Assembly: GCF_900110025.1 (NCBI RefSeq)
Contig: NZ_FOCE01000001.1
Coordinates: 599,382-663,381, forward strand
Length of the DNA stretch: 64,000 nucleotides
Origin: Gemmobacter aquatilis
GTDB lineage: Bacteria > Pseudomonadota > Alphaproteobacteria > Rhodobacterales > Rhodobacteraceae
Direction of reading: 5' to 3'
Shown: in pieces, positions 29,827 through 40,799 of the stretch
How positions within the stretch are numbered: position 1 is the stretch's first letter
How the letters are laid out: every line of letters starts with the position of its first letter
Position numbers and translations under genes: made by a program
The notes under the pieces: generated by a model
What the model was told of the DNA's origin: nothing
What the model saw: only the letters and a program-made list of their open reading frames with translations
The model's database searches: none

Positions 29827-32800
29827 CACTCGGTGATCGTGACTTGGCCGGTCTCGCTGCGCGCGCGGTAATCCGGGCGATACATATCCTCGACCGAGGC
29901 TGCCGGATGCCGGAAGGTGCCGGGCGACACCGCCCGCACGATATAGGCCAGCTTGAATGCGCCAGACCCGACCTGATCCACCGCCGCAAGGAAGCGATCT
30001 TGCCGGAACTCGCTATGCGCCGTATCGGTCTCCAGCCCCAGCCAATCCAGCGCGGCGATGTTGCCGCCGCTGATCAGGCTCGGGTTGTCGATCTCGAACC
30101 CGGCCGGCAGCGGATCGGCCACCATCAGCCGCGCCTCGTTGCCCTCGAACGGGGTGATCTCCAGCACCGTCACCAGCCGCGTGCCAACCGGCACGCTGTC
30201 CAGCACCATCGGCTCCCCTTCCAGCGTGTAATAGCTGCGGGTGATGGCATAGCCATTGCCCCCCGCCGCCACCGGCTCTGACGGCACACCATAGGTGGTG
30301 ACGGTCAGTTGCGTCTTCGCCCCGCCATTCTTCACCACCAGTGGCGCGCTGGTGTCATTCGCCACCCGCACCAGCGGCCCACTGGCGGCGGCGCCATTGA
30401 TCGTCACATCCGCCCCGCCCGCCCCGATCAGCGCGTTCGACGCCAGCAGCGCCCAGACGCTTTCCTGCGTGGACAGCGCGCCCTGCGTGGCGATGCGGTT
30501 CACCAGCGCGTCACGGTCCACCGCTTCCGATCCCGCTTCCACCGCCAGCGTCAGCATGGCCGCCGCATCGCGGTAGGTGGTGCCGTAATCGGCGCGATAG
30601 ATCTGCGCACCCTTGTCGTCGCTTTCATCCAGCCGCGCCTGCGCCTTGCGGAACATCGCATCCGCCCGCGCCGGATCGCCATAAGCCGCCAGCGCCGCAC
30701 CCAGTTGCGCCTGAGCCAGCGGGGTGGCAAAGGCATCGCCCTTCACATCCGCATAATAGCGCAGATCGCCCACCGCCGCAGCACCTTCGCGCGCCAGCAC
30801 CAGCAGCGCATAGGCCAGCGCCTCGCCCCCCAGATCGAAATCGGTCTGGTAGTTCACCTGATTGCGCAGGTTGTCCAGCGCGCTGCGGAACGCGATGTCG
30901 GGCACCGCATGGCCCTGCGCCCGCGCCCGGCTGAGGAAGTCGGTCACATAGGCATCCAGCCACAGGTCAGAGCCACTCGTCTCCGGCGCCGACCACAGGC
31001 CAAAGGCCCCTTCGGCGTTCTGGTTCTGCAAGACCTCGGTCACCGCCTGCCCGATGCGCAGGCTGATATTCTCGGCCCCCTGCAACTGCATCGCCTGCGC
31101 CACCTGATCGAAATACACCAGCGGCAGCGCCTTGGAGGTGATCTGTTCGGTGCAGCCATAAGGATAGCGATCCAGCGCTGCCAGCAGCCCCGGCGCATTC
31201 AGCCGCGCAATCGGGCCGATTGCCAGACTGGCCGACCCCGTGCCGGGGATCATGCCCGCAAAGACATTGGCGTCGAAGGTGAACTCCTGCCCCTTGTCCA
31301 GATCGAAGCGGCTGATCCGCGCCACCTCGGGGTCATTGGTCTGCACCGGCAACGTCAGGGTTTTCACCAGCGCCTTGCCGTCGGGCGTGGTCAGCGTGAC
31401 GGTGATCTGATGCAGCCCCGCCGCCGTCGCGGTGACCGGGATCGCCAGCACCACCTTCTGCTTTTCGCCCACATCCACGCTGTCCGGCAGTGCGCCCAGC
31501 GTCACGCCTTCGGCCACCGCGCTCAGCGCCATCTTGCCCGCCGGGCCGGTGGCATGAACCACCTCCAGCAGCACGCGGCTTTCGTCCCCCGGCGCCATGA
31601 AGCGCGGCAGCGAGGCCGTCACCACCACCGGGTCGCGCACCAGCACATCCTTTTCGGCCTGCCCCACCGCCTTGCCCGACCACGCCACCGCCATCAGCCG
31701 CACCGTGCCGTTGAACGAGGGCAGATCAAAGCTGGCCCGCGCCAGACCATCGGCGCCCACCTGCACCGGGCCGGTGAAATAGGCCACCAGTTCCTCTGTC
31801 GGCGGCGGGCCTTGCAGCCGCGCCTGCGCGCCCGCATCACCGCCAGATCGCACCTGACCTTCGGCACCGTTCAGCCCGTCGATCAGCCGCCCGTAAACGT
31901 CACGGATGCCGATGCCCAGCTTGCGCTGGCCAAAGTAATAGCCTGCCGGATCGGGCGATTTGAACGCGGTCAGGTTCAGGATGCCCACATCCACCGCCGC
32001 CAGCGTGACATAGGCCGTATCGCCCTCGGCCACGCCGTCCACCTTCACCGCAACCTCCACCGGGCTGCGCGGCGCCACCTCATCCGGCGCCTCCACGCGG
32101 ACCGCCAGCTTCGCCGCACCCGGATCAATCGCCGCATGGGTCAGGCCCAGCGCGCGGGCCGGGTTGCGCCCTGCCGCCACATCCATCGGGCGTAGCGCCT
32201 GCACCGTCACATAGACCCCGGCGCCCCAGTCATCGGTCACCGGCAGCTCGATCAGGTTCTCGCCCGCCGTCACATCCACCGCCTGCATCGCCACCAGCCG
32301 GTTCGACAGCACCATCACCAGCGCCTTGCCCGCCGCCCGCGGCACCATGCGCAGCTTCGCCACCTCGCCCGGCTTGTAGGCCGCCTTGTCCAGCGACAGT
32401 TCCAGCATGTCGGGCGACTCTGAAGCCCCCGCCGCCGCATACCACCCGGCCGAAAAGCCGGTGGAGGTTTCGGCCGGCGCGCCATCCGCCCGCGTCACCA
32501 CAAGCTCGTATTCGCCCCATTGCACCGGCACCGCCACCTGCACCGGCTCTGCCCCCAGATCGGCGCGGCCTTCGGTCACCCGGGTCCGCGTCGTCACCGG
32601 CTCCCAGTTCCAGCTGCCGGAATACTGATACCACTGGTATTGCGTCTCAACCCGCACCAGCTCCCACTTTACCGCCATCGGCACCGGCGCCGCGTCCGCG
32701 CCGACACCGATCAGTTGAAACCGCGCCTCGCCATTTTCCGGCGCCACGGCGTCGAACAGCGGCTTCACCCCGATCATCGGCGCCGAGGGCGCAAGGATCG

Positions 32801-35261
32801 TGCTGACCCGCCGCTCCACCGGGCGGCCCGAGCCTTCGGCGATGCGCAGGGTCACCCGCGCCTCCAGCGGCAGGCCGGGATCGTCCGCCTCGGGCAGCGC
32901 CGCGCTGACCACGGCCTTGCCCGCCGCATCGGTGCGCGTGCCCTCCGGGATCGGCTCCATCCGCGCATCGAAGGGTGCGTCGTGGCGGCCAAATACATAG
33001 CCGGGGAATTTGGGCAACTCCTTGGCGGCGCGCAGCAGCACCTCGCCCTCAATCGCCAGATCCGCCCCCGGCGCGCCGAACAGATATTGCGCTGCCACAT
33101 CCAGCCGCAGCACATCGCCCAGCTTCACCGGCCCGTCCGTCAGCGCCAGCGTGTAATCAATCCGCTCCGGCAGAAAATCTTCGACCAGAAAGGTCTGCTT
33201 GGTCAGCGGGTCCGCCTCGGGGTCGGCATAGACCTCCAGCGACCAGACGCCGCGCGGCGCCGATCCGGCCACCGGCAGCGCAAAGACATGCCCGCCCTGC
33301 CCGGCATCCTGTGTCACAAGGCGGCTGTATTCCACCCCGTCGGGCCGTTTCAGCACCGCCGTCAGCGGCATGCCGGCAATCGCCTGCGCCTGCGCATCCC
33401 GCGCCAGCGCCGTGGCGAACACGGTTTCCCCGGCACGATAGGCGCCGCGATCCGTGGTCAGGAACACATCCACCGGCGGCGCGGCCTCGCGCCCCTCCAC
33501 CCCGCGATCCGACAGATCGAACTCCGGGTCGGTCAGCGACAGGAAGGCGATGTCCGTCTCGCCCTCATGCGCCACCACCATGGCAGGCGCCGCCCCGCCG
33601 GTGCCCCGTGCCAGCCCGGCGTCAAAGCGGGCATAGCCCTGCGCATCGGTCACCGCACTGCCCAGCACCGCATTGGCCCGGCTCAGCAGATCGACGGTCA
33701 CCCCCGCCTTCGCCTCGGCGGTGCCAAGGCTGCGCACCATCACATGCAGCCCGTCGGTGCCCGACAGCGTGGTCACCCCCAGATCCGACACGACAAACCA
33801 CTGCCACGCCGCCGGAATGGTATAGGGGTCCACCCCCGGCACCGCCGCCTTCAGCGCATAGATCCCCGCTGGCAGACCCTTCAGCGCCTCGTCCATCGGC
33901 AGGCGGGTGGTCACGTCCTTGTTGACCTCCTGCACCACCGTCGCGGCGCCTTTCCACAACTGCTCGCCCACATCACCGTCAAAGCCGTATTCCTGATATT
34001 CGGCCATCGGCATGTCGAGATAGCTGTTCTGCACCGCCCGCAGCAGGTTGCGATCCGACACGCGGAACAGCGTCAGGTCCAGCTTTTCGGTGTTCACCGT
34101 TTCCACCGGCAGCGCCGCCTGATCCGATTTCGGCAGCACATAGGCCCGCCCCGGAAAGCGCACGCCCGGCTGGCGGTCGCGCACATAGGCCGAAACCCCC
34201 ACCGATTTCGCCAGCGCTTGCCCATCCGCCGCAGGCAGCCCCTCGCGGAAGGTGAACTGATAGCGCGTGCCGTGGCTCACCCCTTCGATGCACAACTGCC
34301 GCCAGCCGCCCGGCTCTACCGTCAGGCCCGGTTCGGGCAGTTGCACGAAGGGCGTGTAATCCACCCCCGCCTCCACCAGATCTTCCGAGGTGTTGACGCA
34401 GACGCGCGGCCGCGCGCTGTCGGCCTGCACATCGGTTTCCAGCAGGCGAAAGCCGTATTTCCCCGCCGCATCGTCCAGCAGCGCCGCCGTCTCGTCACGC
34501 GGCTGCATTTGCTGCGCCAGCCGCAGCGCCTTGACCATATCGCTGCCACGCTCGGTGGCCTCCAGCGCAAAAGCCATCTTCACCAGCGCGTTATGGCGGA
34601 TCGCCTTGTTCCCCGCCCGCAGATAGGCGTTGATCGCGGCACTCAGCGCCCGCGCCCGCTGATCGCCCACATCGCCCTGCCCCGCGTCCGAGGCCGCCAG
34701 CAACAGCCGCGCATATTCCGTCCACACCTCCGGGCTGTCATCGACATTGGTCGCCGCCCCGGCGAAATCGCTGGCGCGCAGCGCATCGCCGCCCGCCTCC
34801 AGATCATGCGCCTGTTGCAGATGCTCCGCCGCACTCCACTGCCCCGAGGTGTGGCGCGCCGCCAACCCCTCGGCCTGTTGCAGCGCCGTGGCAAACTCGT
34901 CGTCGCGCAGGAAGGTCAGCTCGGCCTTGCGCGCCGCCGCCCCGGCCAGCACCTTCGCGTCATTGGCCACCGCCCGGCCCGACAACGCCCCCTGATAGAA
35001 CGCCTCCGCCCCCGGATCGGCCTTGGCAAAGCAAGACCCGTTGCGCGTGTTGAAGGTGAAATGCGTGCAGCGCGCCTCGCTGAGGCAGGCCCGCTCGCAG
35101 GCCTCCAGCGTGGTATCCAGCAGCGTGGACAGATCGCCCCCCGGCAGGTCCGCATCCTGACTGATGACAAACCGCTTTGCCGGCACAAGATCCTCTGCCC
35201 AAGCCCCGGCGGGCAGGGCGCAAAAGAGACCGAACAGAATGGCCCGGCTGAACGCACGCAT
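29826..35261 (-). CDS. Bacterial alpha-2-macroglobulin with N-terminal PAN/Apple-like domain
   Basis: This 1811-residue periplasmic protein is a YfhM-type protease trap. It begins with a signal peptide (AILFGLFCALPAGAWAE) with no lipobox Cys, so it should be soluble or otherwise attached, unlike E. coli YfhM. Residues 30-100 carry cysteines in a PAN/Apple-like pattern (CERACLSEARCTHF, then NGSCF). MG1-MG6 type beta domains follow, with a bait-region candidate in the middle, then the thioester CTEQ at about residue 1370 (YPYGCTEQITS), the helical TED domain and a receptor-like C-terminal domain. The ATG follows AGGAGG at 7 bases. It is coupled to pbpC: the trap protects the envelope while PBP1C repairs it. 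Confidence 0.93.
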   Translation of the reverse strand: MRAFSRAILFGLFCALPAGAWAEDLVPAKRFVISQDADLPGGDLSTLLDTTLEACERACLSEARCTHFTFNTRNGSCFAKADPGAEAFYQGALSGRAVANDAKVLAGAAARKAELTFLRDDEFATALQQAEGLAARHTSGQWSAAEHLQQAHDLEAGGDALRASDFAGAATNVDDSPEVWTEYARLLLAASDAGQGDVGDQRARALSAAINAYLRAGNKAIRHNALVKMAFALEATERGSDMVKALRLAQQMQPRDETAALLDDAAGKYGFRLLETDVQADSARPRVCVNTSEDLVEAGVDYTPFVQLPEPGLTVEPGGWRQLCIEGVSHGTRYQFTFREGLPAADGQALAKSVGVSAYVRDRQPGVRFPGRAYVLPKSDQAALPVETVNTEKLDLTLFRVSDRNLLRAVQNSYLDMPMAEYQEYGFDGDVGEQLWKGAATVVQEVNKDVTTRLPMDEALKGLPAGIYALKAAVPGVDPYTIPAAWQWFVVSDLGVTTLSGTDGLHVMVRSLGTAEAKAGVTVDLLSRANAVLGSAVTDAQGYARFDAGLARGTGGAAPAMVVAHEGETDIAFLSLTDPEFDLSDRGVEGREAAPPVDVFLTTDRGAYRAGETVFATALARDAQAQAIAGMPLTAVLKRPDGVEYSRLVTQDAGQGGHVFALPVAGSAPRGVWSLEVYADPEADPLTKQTFLVEDFLPERIDYTLALTDGPVKLGDVLRLDVAAQYLFGAPGADLAIEGEVLLRAAKELPKFPGYVFGRHDAPFDARMEPIPEGTRTDAAGKAVVSAALPEADDPGLPLEARVTLRIAEGSGRPVERRVSTILAPSAPMIGVKPLFDAVAPENGEARFQLIGVGADAAPVPMAVKWELVRVETQYQWYQYSGSWNWEPVTTRTRVTEGRADLGAEPVQVAVPVQWGEYELVVTRADGAPAETSTGFSAGWYAAAGASESPDMLELSLDKAAYKPGEVAKLRMVPRAAGKALVMVLSNRLVAMQAVDVTAGENLIELPVTDDWGAGVYVTVQALRPMDVAAGRNPARALGLTHAAIDPGAAKLAVRVEAPDEVAPRSPVEVAVKVDGVAEGDTAYVTLAAVDVGILNLTAFKSPDPAGYYFGQRKLGIGIRDVYGRLIDGLNGAEGQVRSGGDAGAQARLQGPPPTEELVAYFTGPVQVGADGLARASFDLPSFNGTVRLMAVAWSGKAVGQAEKDVLVRDPVVVTASLPRFMAPGDESRVLLEVVHATGPAGKMALSAVAEGVTLGALPDSVDVGEKQKVVLAIPVTATAAGLHQITVTLTTPDGKALVKTLTLPVQTNDPEVARISRFDLDKGQEFTFDANVFAGMIPGTGSASLAIGPIARLNAPGLLAALDRYPYGCTEQITSKALPLVYFDQVAQAMQLQGAENISLRIGQAVTEVLQNQNAEGAFGLWSAPETSGSDLWLDAYVTDFLSRARAQGHAVPDIAFRSALDNLRNQVNYQTDFDLGGEALAYALLVLAREGAAAVGDLRYYADVKGDAFATPLAQAQLGAALAAYGDPARADAMFRKAQARLDESDDKGAQIYRADYGTTYRDAAAMLTLAVEAGSEAVDRDALVNRIATQGALSTQESVWALLASNALIGAGGADVTINGAAASGPLVRVANDTSAPLVVKNGGAKTQLTVTTYGVPSEPVAAGGNGYAITRSYYTLEGEPMVLDSVPVGTRLVTVLEITPFEGNEARLMVADPLPAGFEIDNPSLISGGNIAALDWLGLETDTAHSEFRQDRFLAAVDQVGSGAFKLAYIVRAVSPGTFRHPAASVEDMYRPDYRARSETGQVTITE

Positions 35262-35427
35262 CGAAATACCTCCTGAAATCAGTTGCCGCGATGCTGCCAC
35301 GCCCGGCCCGATTGCGCAATCGGGCAGCGGGTCGCGCCAGAGACCCCGCCGAAGATTGTCGGCGTTAAGCCTTGCTTCACGATGTTGCGCCAGCCTGCCC
35401 TGCAATCGCCCCTGCGGACGGAATCGG

Positions 35428-37953
35428 ATGGACCTTTCAGAACGGCTGGCAAAAGAACGGCGCGCCCGCCTTGCGGCGGAACGCCTGCTGGAACAGAAAA
35501 GCCGCGAGCTTTTCGCGGCCAATGAAAAACTGGCCCTGCACGCGCGTTCCCTGTCCGACCAGATCGTGGAACAGCGGCAGGTGGTGAAATCGGCCCTGTC
35601 GGAGGCCGAGGCGCTGAAAGGCCAGAACCTGCGCTTCCTGTCGGATCTGGAACGCGCCCATACCGCGGCGGTGATGGCCGAACGGCGGCTGTGGGACTCG
35701 ATCAACACCATCCGTGACGGGTTTGCCGTGTTCGACAGTGCCAACCGCCTTGTCGCCGCCAACCGCGCCTACCTCGCCGCCTTCGAAAGCGAAGACATCG
35801 CCCCCGGCACTGCCTATGACACCCTTCTGCGCAGCGCCTGCGAAACCGGCCTTGTCGATATCGGCAGCGTCCCGCCGCAAGACTGGTGCTCCACCATGCT
35901 GGCCCGCTGGGATCAAGACCCGATCGAACCGCTGGAGCTGCAATTTTCCAACGGCACCTGGGTCCGCCTTGTCGATCACCGCGGGCGCGATGGCGATATG
36001 GTCAGCCTCGCGCTCAACATCACCGACCAGAAGCGCATCTGGGCCGCGATCGAGGCGATCCCCGATGGCTTCGTGCTTTTTGACAGGGAGGACCGGCTCA
36101 TGGTCTGCAATCAGCGTTACCGCGACCTCTTTCCCGAAAGCGCCCCGGCCATGGTGCCCGGCGCCACCTTTGAAACCATCCTGCGTTACGGGCTGGATCG
36201 CGGCCAATATGCCGATGCACAGGGCCGCGAGGCGGATTGGCTGGATGAACGCCTGCGCCTGCACGAGGCGAAAAGCTCGGATTTCGAACAGGAACTGACG
36301 CCGGGCCGCTGGCTGCGGGTGATCGACAAGGAAACCCCGGATGGCGGGCGCGTCGGCCTGCGGGTGGACATCACACGCCAGCGCGAACAGCAGGCCGCCC
36401 TGCAAGCCGCCCGCGAGGCGGCCGAGGCGGCGGTGCGCGCCAAATCGGCCTTCCTCGCCAATATGAGCCACGAGATCCGCACCCCGATGAACGGCGTCGT
36501 CGGCATGGCCGAACTGCTGTGCGACACGCCGCTGACCGAAGAACAGCGCCTGTTCGCCGATACCATCCGCTCCTCGGGCGAGGCGCTGCTGGTCATCATC
36601 AACGACATTCTCGATTATTCCAAGATCGAGGCAGAACGCCTGACCCTGCGCCCGGAACCCTTTGATCTGGAACGGGTCATTCACGAGGTTTCGATGCTGC
36701 TGCAACCCAAGGCGCGCGCCAAGGGCGTCGATCTGCTGATTGATTTCGACATGTTCCTGCCCACCCGCTATATCGGCGATCCGGGGCGGCTGCGGCAGGT
36801 GCTGACCAATCTGATCGGCAACGCGGTGAAATTCACCGATGCCGGCCATGTGCTGATCCGCGTCGTCGGCATCGCCGCCGAACCGGGCGCGCAGCAATTG
36901 CACATCACCGTCGAAGACACCGGCATCGGCATCGCACCCGAACATCTCGATCACATCTTCGGCGAATTCAATCAGGTGGAAACCGACAGCAACCGCAAAT
37001 TCGAAGGCACCGGGCTTGGCCTCGCCATCACACAGCGGCTGGTGGACCGGATGGGCGGCGCCGTCTGGGTGGACAGCGAACTGGGGCGCGGCTCGTGCTT
37101 CGGCTTCCGCCTGTCGCTGCCGGTGGCCGAGATCAGCGAGGATCACCCCGCCACCGTCAGCCTGAAACGCGCACTGGTGGTGGATGACCAATATATCAAC
37201 CGCACCATTCTGGAACGCCAGTTGGTCACCTGCGGCATGCAGGCCGTGCTTTGCCGCTCGGGCGCCGACGCGCTGGCGGTGCTGGACAGTGACCGCGATT
37301 TCGACGTGATCCTGTGCAATCAGGACATGCCGGAACTGGACGGGCTGACCCTCGTGCAGCGCCTGCGCGGCGCGGGCATCGTCGCCCCCGTGCTGCTGCT
37401 GTCGGCCAATCCCGCCGCCGCCCGCGATCTGCCGGGGGCCGATCTTGTGGCGCATATCCTGCAAAAGCCGCTGCTGCGCGCCGATCTGTATCGCCGCCTG
37501 CAAGATCTCGCCCCGCCGCCCACCGCCGCCCCCCTGCGCCAGATGCGCGTGCTGGCAGCCGAGGACAACCGCACCAACCAGCTTGTCTTCCGCAAGATGG
37601 TGCGCGATCTCGACCTCGATCTGACCTTCGCCCATAACGGGCGCGAGGCGGTGGCGCTGTTCACCACCCTGCATCCCGACCTGATCTTCATGGATATTTC
37701 CATGCCGGAAATGGACGGGCGCGAGGCCGCCCGCGCCATCCGTCAGGCCGAAGGCACCGGGCCGCGCGTGCCCATCATCGCGCTGACCGCCCACGCGATG
37801 GAGGGCGACGCCGAAACCATTCTCGCCGCCGGGATCGACCGCTATCTGACCAAACCGCTGCGCCGCTCCGCGATCTGCGAGGCGCTGGTGGAATTTACCC
37901 CCGCCGATGTGCGCCCCGTGCTGACCGATACGCCCGAGGCCGGGGCCGCCTAG
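35428..37953 (+). CDS. Hybrid sensor histidine kinase with two receivers, first one degenerate
   Basis: This 841-residue protein has no membrane segment. Order: coiled coil (about 5-90), two PAS-like domains (about 90-200 and 205-320), HisKA with His348 in [12 protein letters not shown], HATPase with [20 protein letters not shown] and [12 protein letters not shown], receiver 1 (580-695) and receiver 2 (705-820). Receiver 2 is complete: acidic pair E712-D713, phosphoacceptor Asp756 ([11 protein letters not shown]) and Lys809. Receiver 1 keeps D586-D587 and Lys680, but its phosphoacceptor position is Asn631 ([12 protein letters not shown]), so it should not be phosphorylated there. A stretch upstream of 35428 is open in frame but lies antisense to the divergent gene. 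It overlaps convergent yaaA by 4 bases. Confidence 0.9.
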   Translation: MDLSERLAKERRARLAAERLLEQKSRELFAANEKLALHARSLSDQIVEQRQVVKSALSEAEALKGQNLRFLSDLERAHTAAVMAERRLWDSINTIRDGFAVFDSANRLVAANRAYLAAFESEDIAPGTAYDTLLRSACETGLVDIGSVPPQDWCSTMLARWDQDPIEPLELQFSNGTWVRLVDHRGRDGDMVSLALNITDQKRIWAAIEAIPDGFVLFDREDRLMVCNQRYRDLFPESAPAMVPGATFETILRYGLDRGQYADAQGREADWLDERLRLHEAKSSDFEQELTPGRWLRVIDKETPDGGRVGLRVDITRQREQQAALQAAREAAEAAVRAKSAFLANMSHEIRTPMNGVVGMAELLCDTPLTEEQRLFADTIRSSGEALLVIINDILDYSKIEAERLTLRPEPFDLERVIHEVSMLLQPKARAKGVDLLIDFDMFLPTRYIGDPGRLRQVLTNLIGNAVKFTDAGHVLIRVVGIAAEPGAQQLHITVEDTGIGIAPEHLDHIFGEFNQVETDSNRKFEGTGLGLAITQRLVDRMGGAVWVDSELGRGSCFGFRLSLPVAEISEDHPATVSLKRALVVDDQYINRTILERQLVTCGMQAVLCRSGADALAVLDSDRDFDVILCNQDMPELDGLTLVQRLRGAGIVAPVLLLSANPAAARDLPGADLVAHILQKPLLRADLYRRLQDLAPPPTAAPLRQMRVLAAEDNRTNQLVFRKMVRDLDLDLTFAHNGREAVALFTTLHPDLIFMDISMPEMDGREAARAIRQAEGTGPRVPIIALTAHAMEGDAETILAAGIDRYLTKPLRRSAICEALVEFTPADVRPVLTDTPEAGAA

Positions 37954-38708
37954 GCCCCGCGCCGGAAGATCAGCCGATCCCCCTCGGCCCCGCTGAACCG
38001 ATAGCCGCCCGCATCAAAGCCGCGCAGCGCCTCCACATCATCCAGCCGGTTCTCGACAATAAACCGCGCCATCGCCCCGCGCGCCTTCTTGGCCCAGAAG
38101 CTGACCACCTTCGCTTCGCCCGCCTTTTCCTCCAGAAACACCGGCGTCACCACCCGCAAGCGCAACGCCGCCAGATCCACCGCCGAAAAATACTCGACCG
38201 AGGCGCAGTTGACCAACACCCGCGCCCCCGTCTCCTCCGCCGCCACGTTCAGCGCCCCGGCGATCCGATCCCCCCAATAGGCGTAAAGATCCGTCCCCTT
38301 GGGCGAAGCAAGCCGCGAGCCCATTTCCAGCCGATAGGGCTCGATCCGGTCGGTCGGGCGCAGCAGCCCGTAAAGCCCCGACAGGATGCGCAAATGCCCC
38401 GCCGCCCAGCGCCAGCCATCGGGCGACAGCGTCTTCGCCTCCAGCCCGGCATAGGTGTCGCCCGCGAACAGCAGCGCGGCAGGCGCGCGGTCCTGTGTGC
38501 CAAAGGCGGCAAAGCGCCCCACATTCAGCTCGGCCAGCGCGGGCGAGATGTCCATCAGCTTGCGCAATTCCGCCGCAGACAGCCCGCGCGCGATCTGCGC
38601 CAGATCGCGCGCCGCGGCGACAAAGGCCGGGTCACTGGCGGCGATGCCGTCGGGCAAGGCAGGCGGGGCGGGATCAAGGCGTTTGGCGGGGGAAATCACG
38701 GTCAGCAT
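37950..38708 (-). CDS. yaaA: Peroxide stress protein YaaA
   Basis: YaaA family (DUF328/UPF0246) proteins bind DNA and limit free iron and oxidative damage during peroxide stress. The 252-residue sequence has the typical MLTVISPAKRLD start, YAGLEAKTLSPDGWRWA, ILSGLYGLLRPTDRIEPYRLEMG and VVSFWAKKARGAMARFIVEN. Length is normal. It is third in yggT-recQ-yaaA, 48 bases after recQ. The 3' ends of yaaA and the kinase gene overlap on opposite strands. Confidence 0.94.
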   Translation of the reverse strand: MLTVISPAKRLDPAPPALPDGIAASDPAFVAAARDLAQIARGLSAAELRKLMDISPALAELNVGRFAAFGTQDRAPAALLFAGDTYAGLEAKTLSPDGWRWAAGHLRILSGLYGLLRPTDRIEPYRLEMGSRLASPKGTDLYAYWGDRIAGALNVAAEETGARVLVNCASVEYFSAVDLAALRLRVVTPVFLEEKAGEAKVVSFWAKKARGAMARFIVENRLDDVEALRGFDAGGYRFSGAEGDRLIFRRGA

Positions 38709-38756
38709 CGGGCACTCCTTCGCGCCCTAGCTAACCGTGCGGGCGGCGAAGGCAAG

Positions 38757-40796
38757 TCAGCCCGCGCGGCAAATCTCCAGAAAGGCCGCGCCAAAGCGTT
38801 CCAGCTTGGCCGGGCCCAGATCGCCCGCCCGGTCCAGATCCGACAGGGTCGAAGGCCGCGCCTCGGCGATCTTGCGCAGCGCGGTCTGCGACAGCGACAG
38901 CGGCTTGCCGATGCCATCCTCGCCCCGCATCAGCCGCAACTGCGCCTCGGCCAGCCGGTCGAAGATCTCGCCCGCCGGGCGCCCGGCCAGCCGCATCCGC
39001 TGCGGATGCAGCCCCTCCACCGCGCCGGTGATCACCGCCAGAAACGCCGCGCCATAGCTTTCCAGCTTTTTCGCCCCGACACCGCTGACCTGCGCCATCT
39101 GGTCCAGTGTCGTGGGCCGCCGCTCGGCCATCTCGATCAGCGTGCGGTCGGGGAAGATCACATAGGCGGGCACCCGCGCCGCCTCGGCCAGCGCGCGCCG
39201 CTTGGCCTTCAGCGCCGACAGCAGCGGCGCGTCCTCCTCCGAAACCAGCGCCTTGGCCACCGGCCCGCCCGAAACCTGCACGGTATCCTTGCGCAGGGTG
39301 ATGCTTTCCTCGCCGCGCAGGATCGGGCGCGCGGCCTCGGTCATCCGCAACGCGCCAAAGCGATCCGGGTCGGGGCGCAGCAGGTCGCGCCCCATCATCT
39401 GGCGGAACACCGCGCCCCAGCCGGTTTTCGACAGCTCGCGCCCGACACCAAAGGTTGGCAACCCGTCATGGCCCTTTTCGCGCACCTTGGCCGTGGCGGT
39501 GCCGGTCAGGATGTCGATCAGATGCCCCGCGCCGAACCATTCGCCGGTGCGCAATACCGCCGACAGCGCCTTGCGCACCGCATCGGTGGCGTCGAACAAT
39601 TGCGCCGGGCGGTCGCACAGATCGCAATTGCCGCAGGGCGCGGACGCCTCGCCGAAATAGCCCAGCAACACCTGACGGCGGCACCCCACCGCCTCGGCCA
39701 ACCCCAGCAGCGCATTCAGCCGCGCGTGATCGGCGGCCTTGCGGTCGGGCGGGGCGGCGCCTTCGTCGATCTGGCTGCGGCGCAGGCGGATGTCGTCGGG
39801 GCCATACAGCGTCAGCGTTTCCGCAGGCGCGCCATCGCGGCCCGCGCGACCGATTTCCTGATAATAGGCCTCGATGCTTTTCGACAGGTCGGCATGGGCG
39901 ACCCAGCGGATATCCGGCTTGTCGATCCCCATGCCGAAGGCGATGGTGGCGCAGACGATCAGCCCGTCTTCCTGCTGAAACCGCACCTCGACCTGACGGC
40001 GGTCCTCCGCCTCCATCCCGCCGTGATAGTGGCAGGCGGCGTGCCCGGCCTCGCGCAGCGCACTGGCCAGCGTTTCCGTCTTGGCCCGCGTCGCGCAATA
40101 GACGATGCCCGATTGCCCCTTGCGCGCCGCGGCAAAGCCCAGAATCTGGCGGCGCGGATTGTCCTTCACCGCGAAGGCCAGGTGGATATTGGGCCGGTCG
40201 AACCCGCGCAGAAAGGTCGCAGGCTCCACCCCGTCGAACAGCCGGGTCACGATCTCGGCGCGGGTTTCCTCGTCCGCCGTGGCGGTGAAGGCGGCCACCG
40301 GCACCTGCAGCGCGCGTTTCAGATCACCGATGCGCAGGTAATCGGGGCGGAAGTCATGGCCCCACTGGCTGACGCAATGCGCCTCGTCCACCGCGATGCG
40401 CGACACGCCGACCCGGCGCAACAGGCCCAGCGTGCCGGGTGCGGCCAGCCGTTCCGGCGCCATGTATAGCAGTTTCAGCCGCCCCTCGTCCAGCGCGTGA
40501 AACACCGCCTCGGTTTCTTCATCGGTATTGCCAGAGGTCAGCGCCCCGGCCTCCACCCCCGCCTCGCGCAAGCTGCGCACCTGATCGCGCATCAGCGCAA
40601 TCAGCGGCGAGATGACCACCGTCACGCCCTCAAGGCACAGGGCAGGCAGTTGGAAACACAGGGATTTCCCGCCCCCCGTCGGCATGATCGCCAGCGTGTC
40701 GCGCCCGGCCAGCACCGCATCGACGATCTCTTCCTGACCGGGCCGAAAGGCGCCATAGCCAAAGACCGAGGCAAGAAGCGCGCGCGGCTCCTGCAT
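38757..40796 (-). CDS. recQ: ATP-dependent DNA helicase RecQ
   Basis: RecQ unwinds DNA 3' to 5' in recombination and replication-fork repair. The 679 residues contain Walker A (IMPTGGGKSLCFQLPAL near 36-52), the helicase box VDEAHCVSQWGHDFRPDY, motif V-VI region AFGMGIDKPDIRWV and QEIGRAGRDG, the zinc-binding CRRQVLLGYFGE plus CGNCDLCD, a winged helix, and two HRDC domains near the end (around MAQVSGVGAKKLESYG and LDRAGDLGPAKLERFG). Tandem HRDC modules are known in some alphaproteobacterial RecQ proteins. It follows yggT by 3 bases. Confidence 0.97.
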   Translation of the reverse strand: MQEPRALLASVFGYGAFRPGQEEIVDAVLAGRDTLAIMPTGGGKSLCFQLPALCLEGVTVVISPLIALMRDQVRSLREAGVEAGALTSGNTDEETEAVFHALDEGRLKLLYMAPERLAAPGTLGLLRRVGVSRIAVDEAHCVSQWGHDFRPDYLRIGDLKRALQVPVAAFTATADEETRAEIVTRLFDGVEPATFLRGFDRPNIHLAFAVKDNPRRQILGFAAARKGQSGIVYCATRAKTETLASALREAGHAACHYHGGMEAEDRRQVEVRFQQEDGLIVCATIAFGMGIDKPDIRWVAHADLSKSIEAYYQEIGRAGRDGAPAETLTLYGPDDIRLRRSQIDEGAAPPDRKAADHARLNALLGLAEAVGCRRQVLLGYFGEASAPCGNCDLCDRPAQLFDATDAVRKALSAVLRTGEWFGAGHLIDILTGTATAKVREKGHDGLPTFGVGRELSKTGWGAVFRQMMGRDLLRPDPDRFGALRMTEAARPILRGEESITLRKDTVQVSGGPVAKALVSEEDAPLLSALKAKRRALAEAARVPAYVIFPDRTLIEMAERRPTTLDQMAQVSGVGAKKLESYGAAFLAVITGAVEGLHPQRMRLAGRPAGEIFDRLAEAQLRLMRGEDGIGKPLSLSQTALRKIAEARPSTLSDLDRAGDLGPAKLERFGAAFLEICRAG

Positions 40797-40799
40797 CGG

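Noticed and set aside
32520-35276. A 918-codon plus-strand frame opposite the alpha-2-macroglobulin gene
   Set aside because: Arg-, His- and Gln-rich antisense product with no recognisable domain; the minus-strand gene is well supported.
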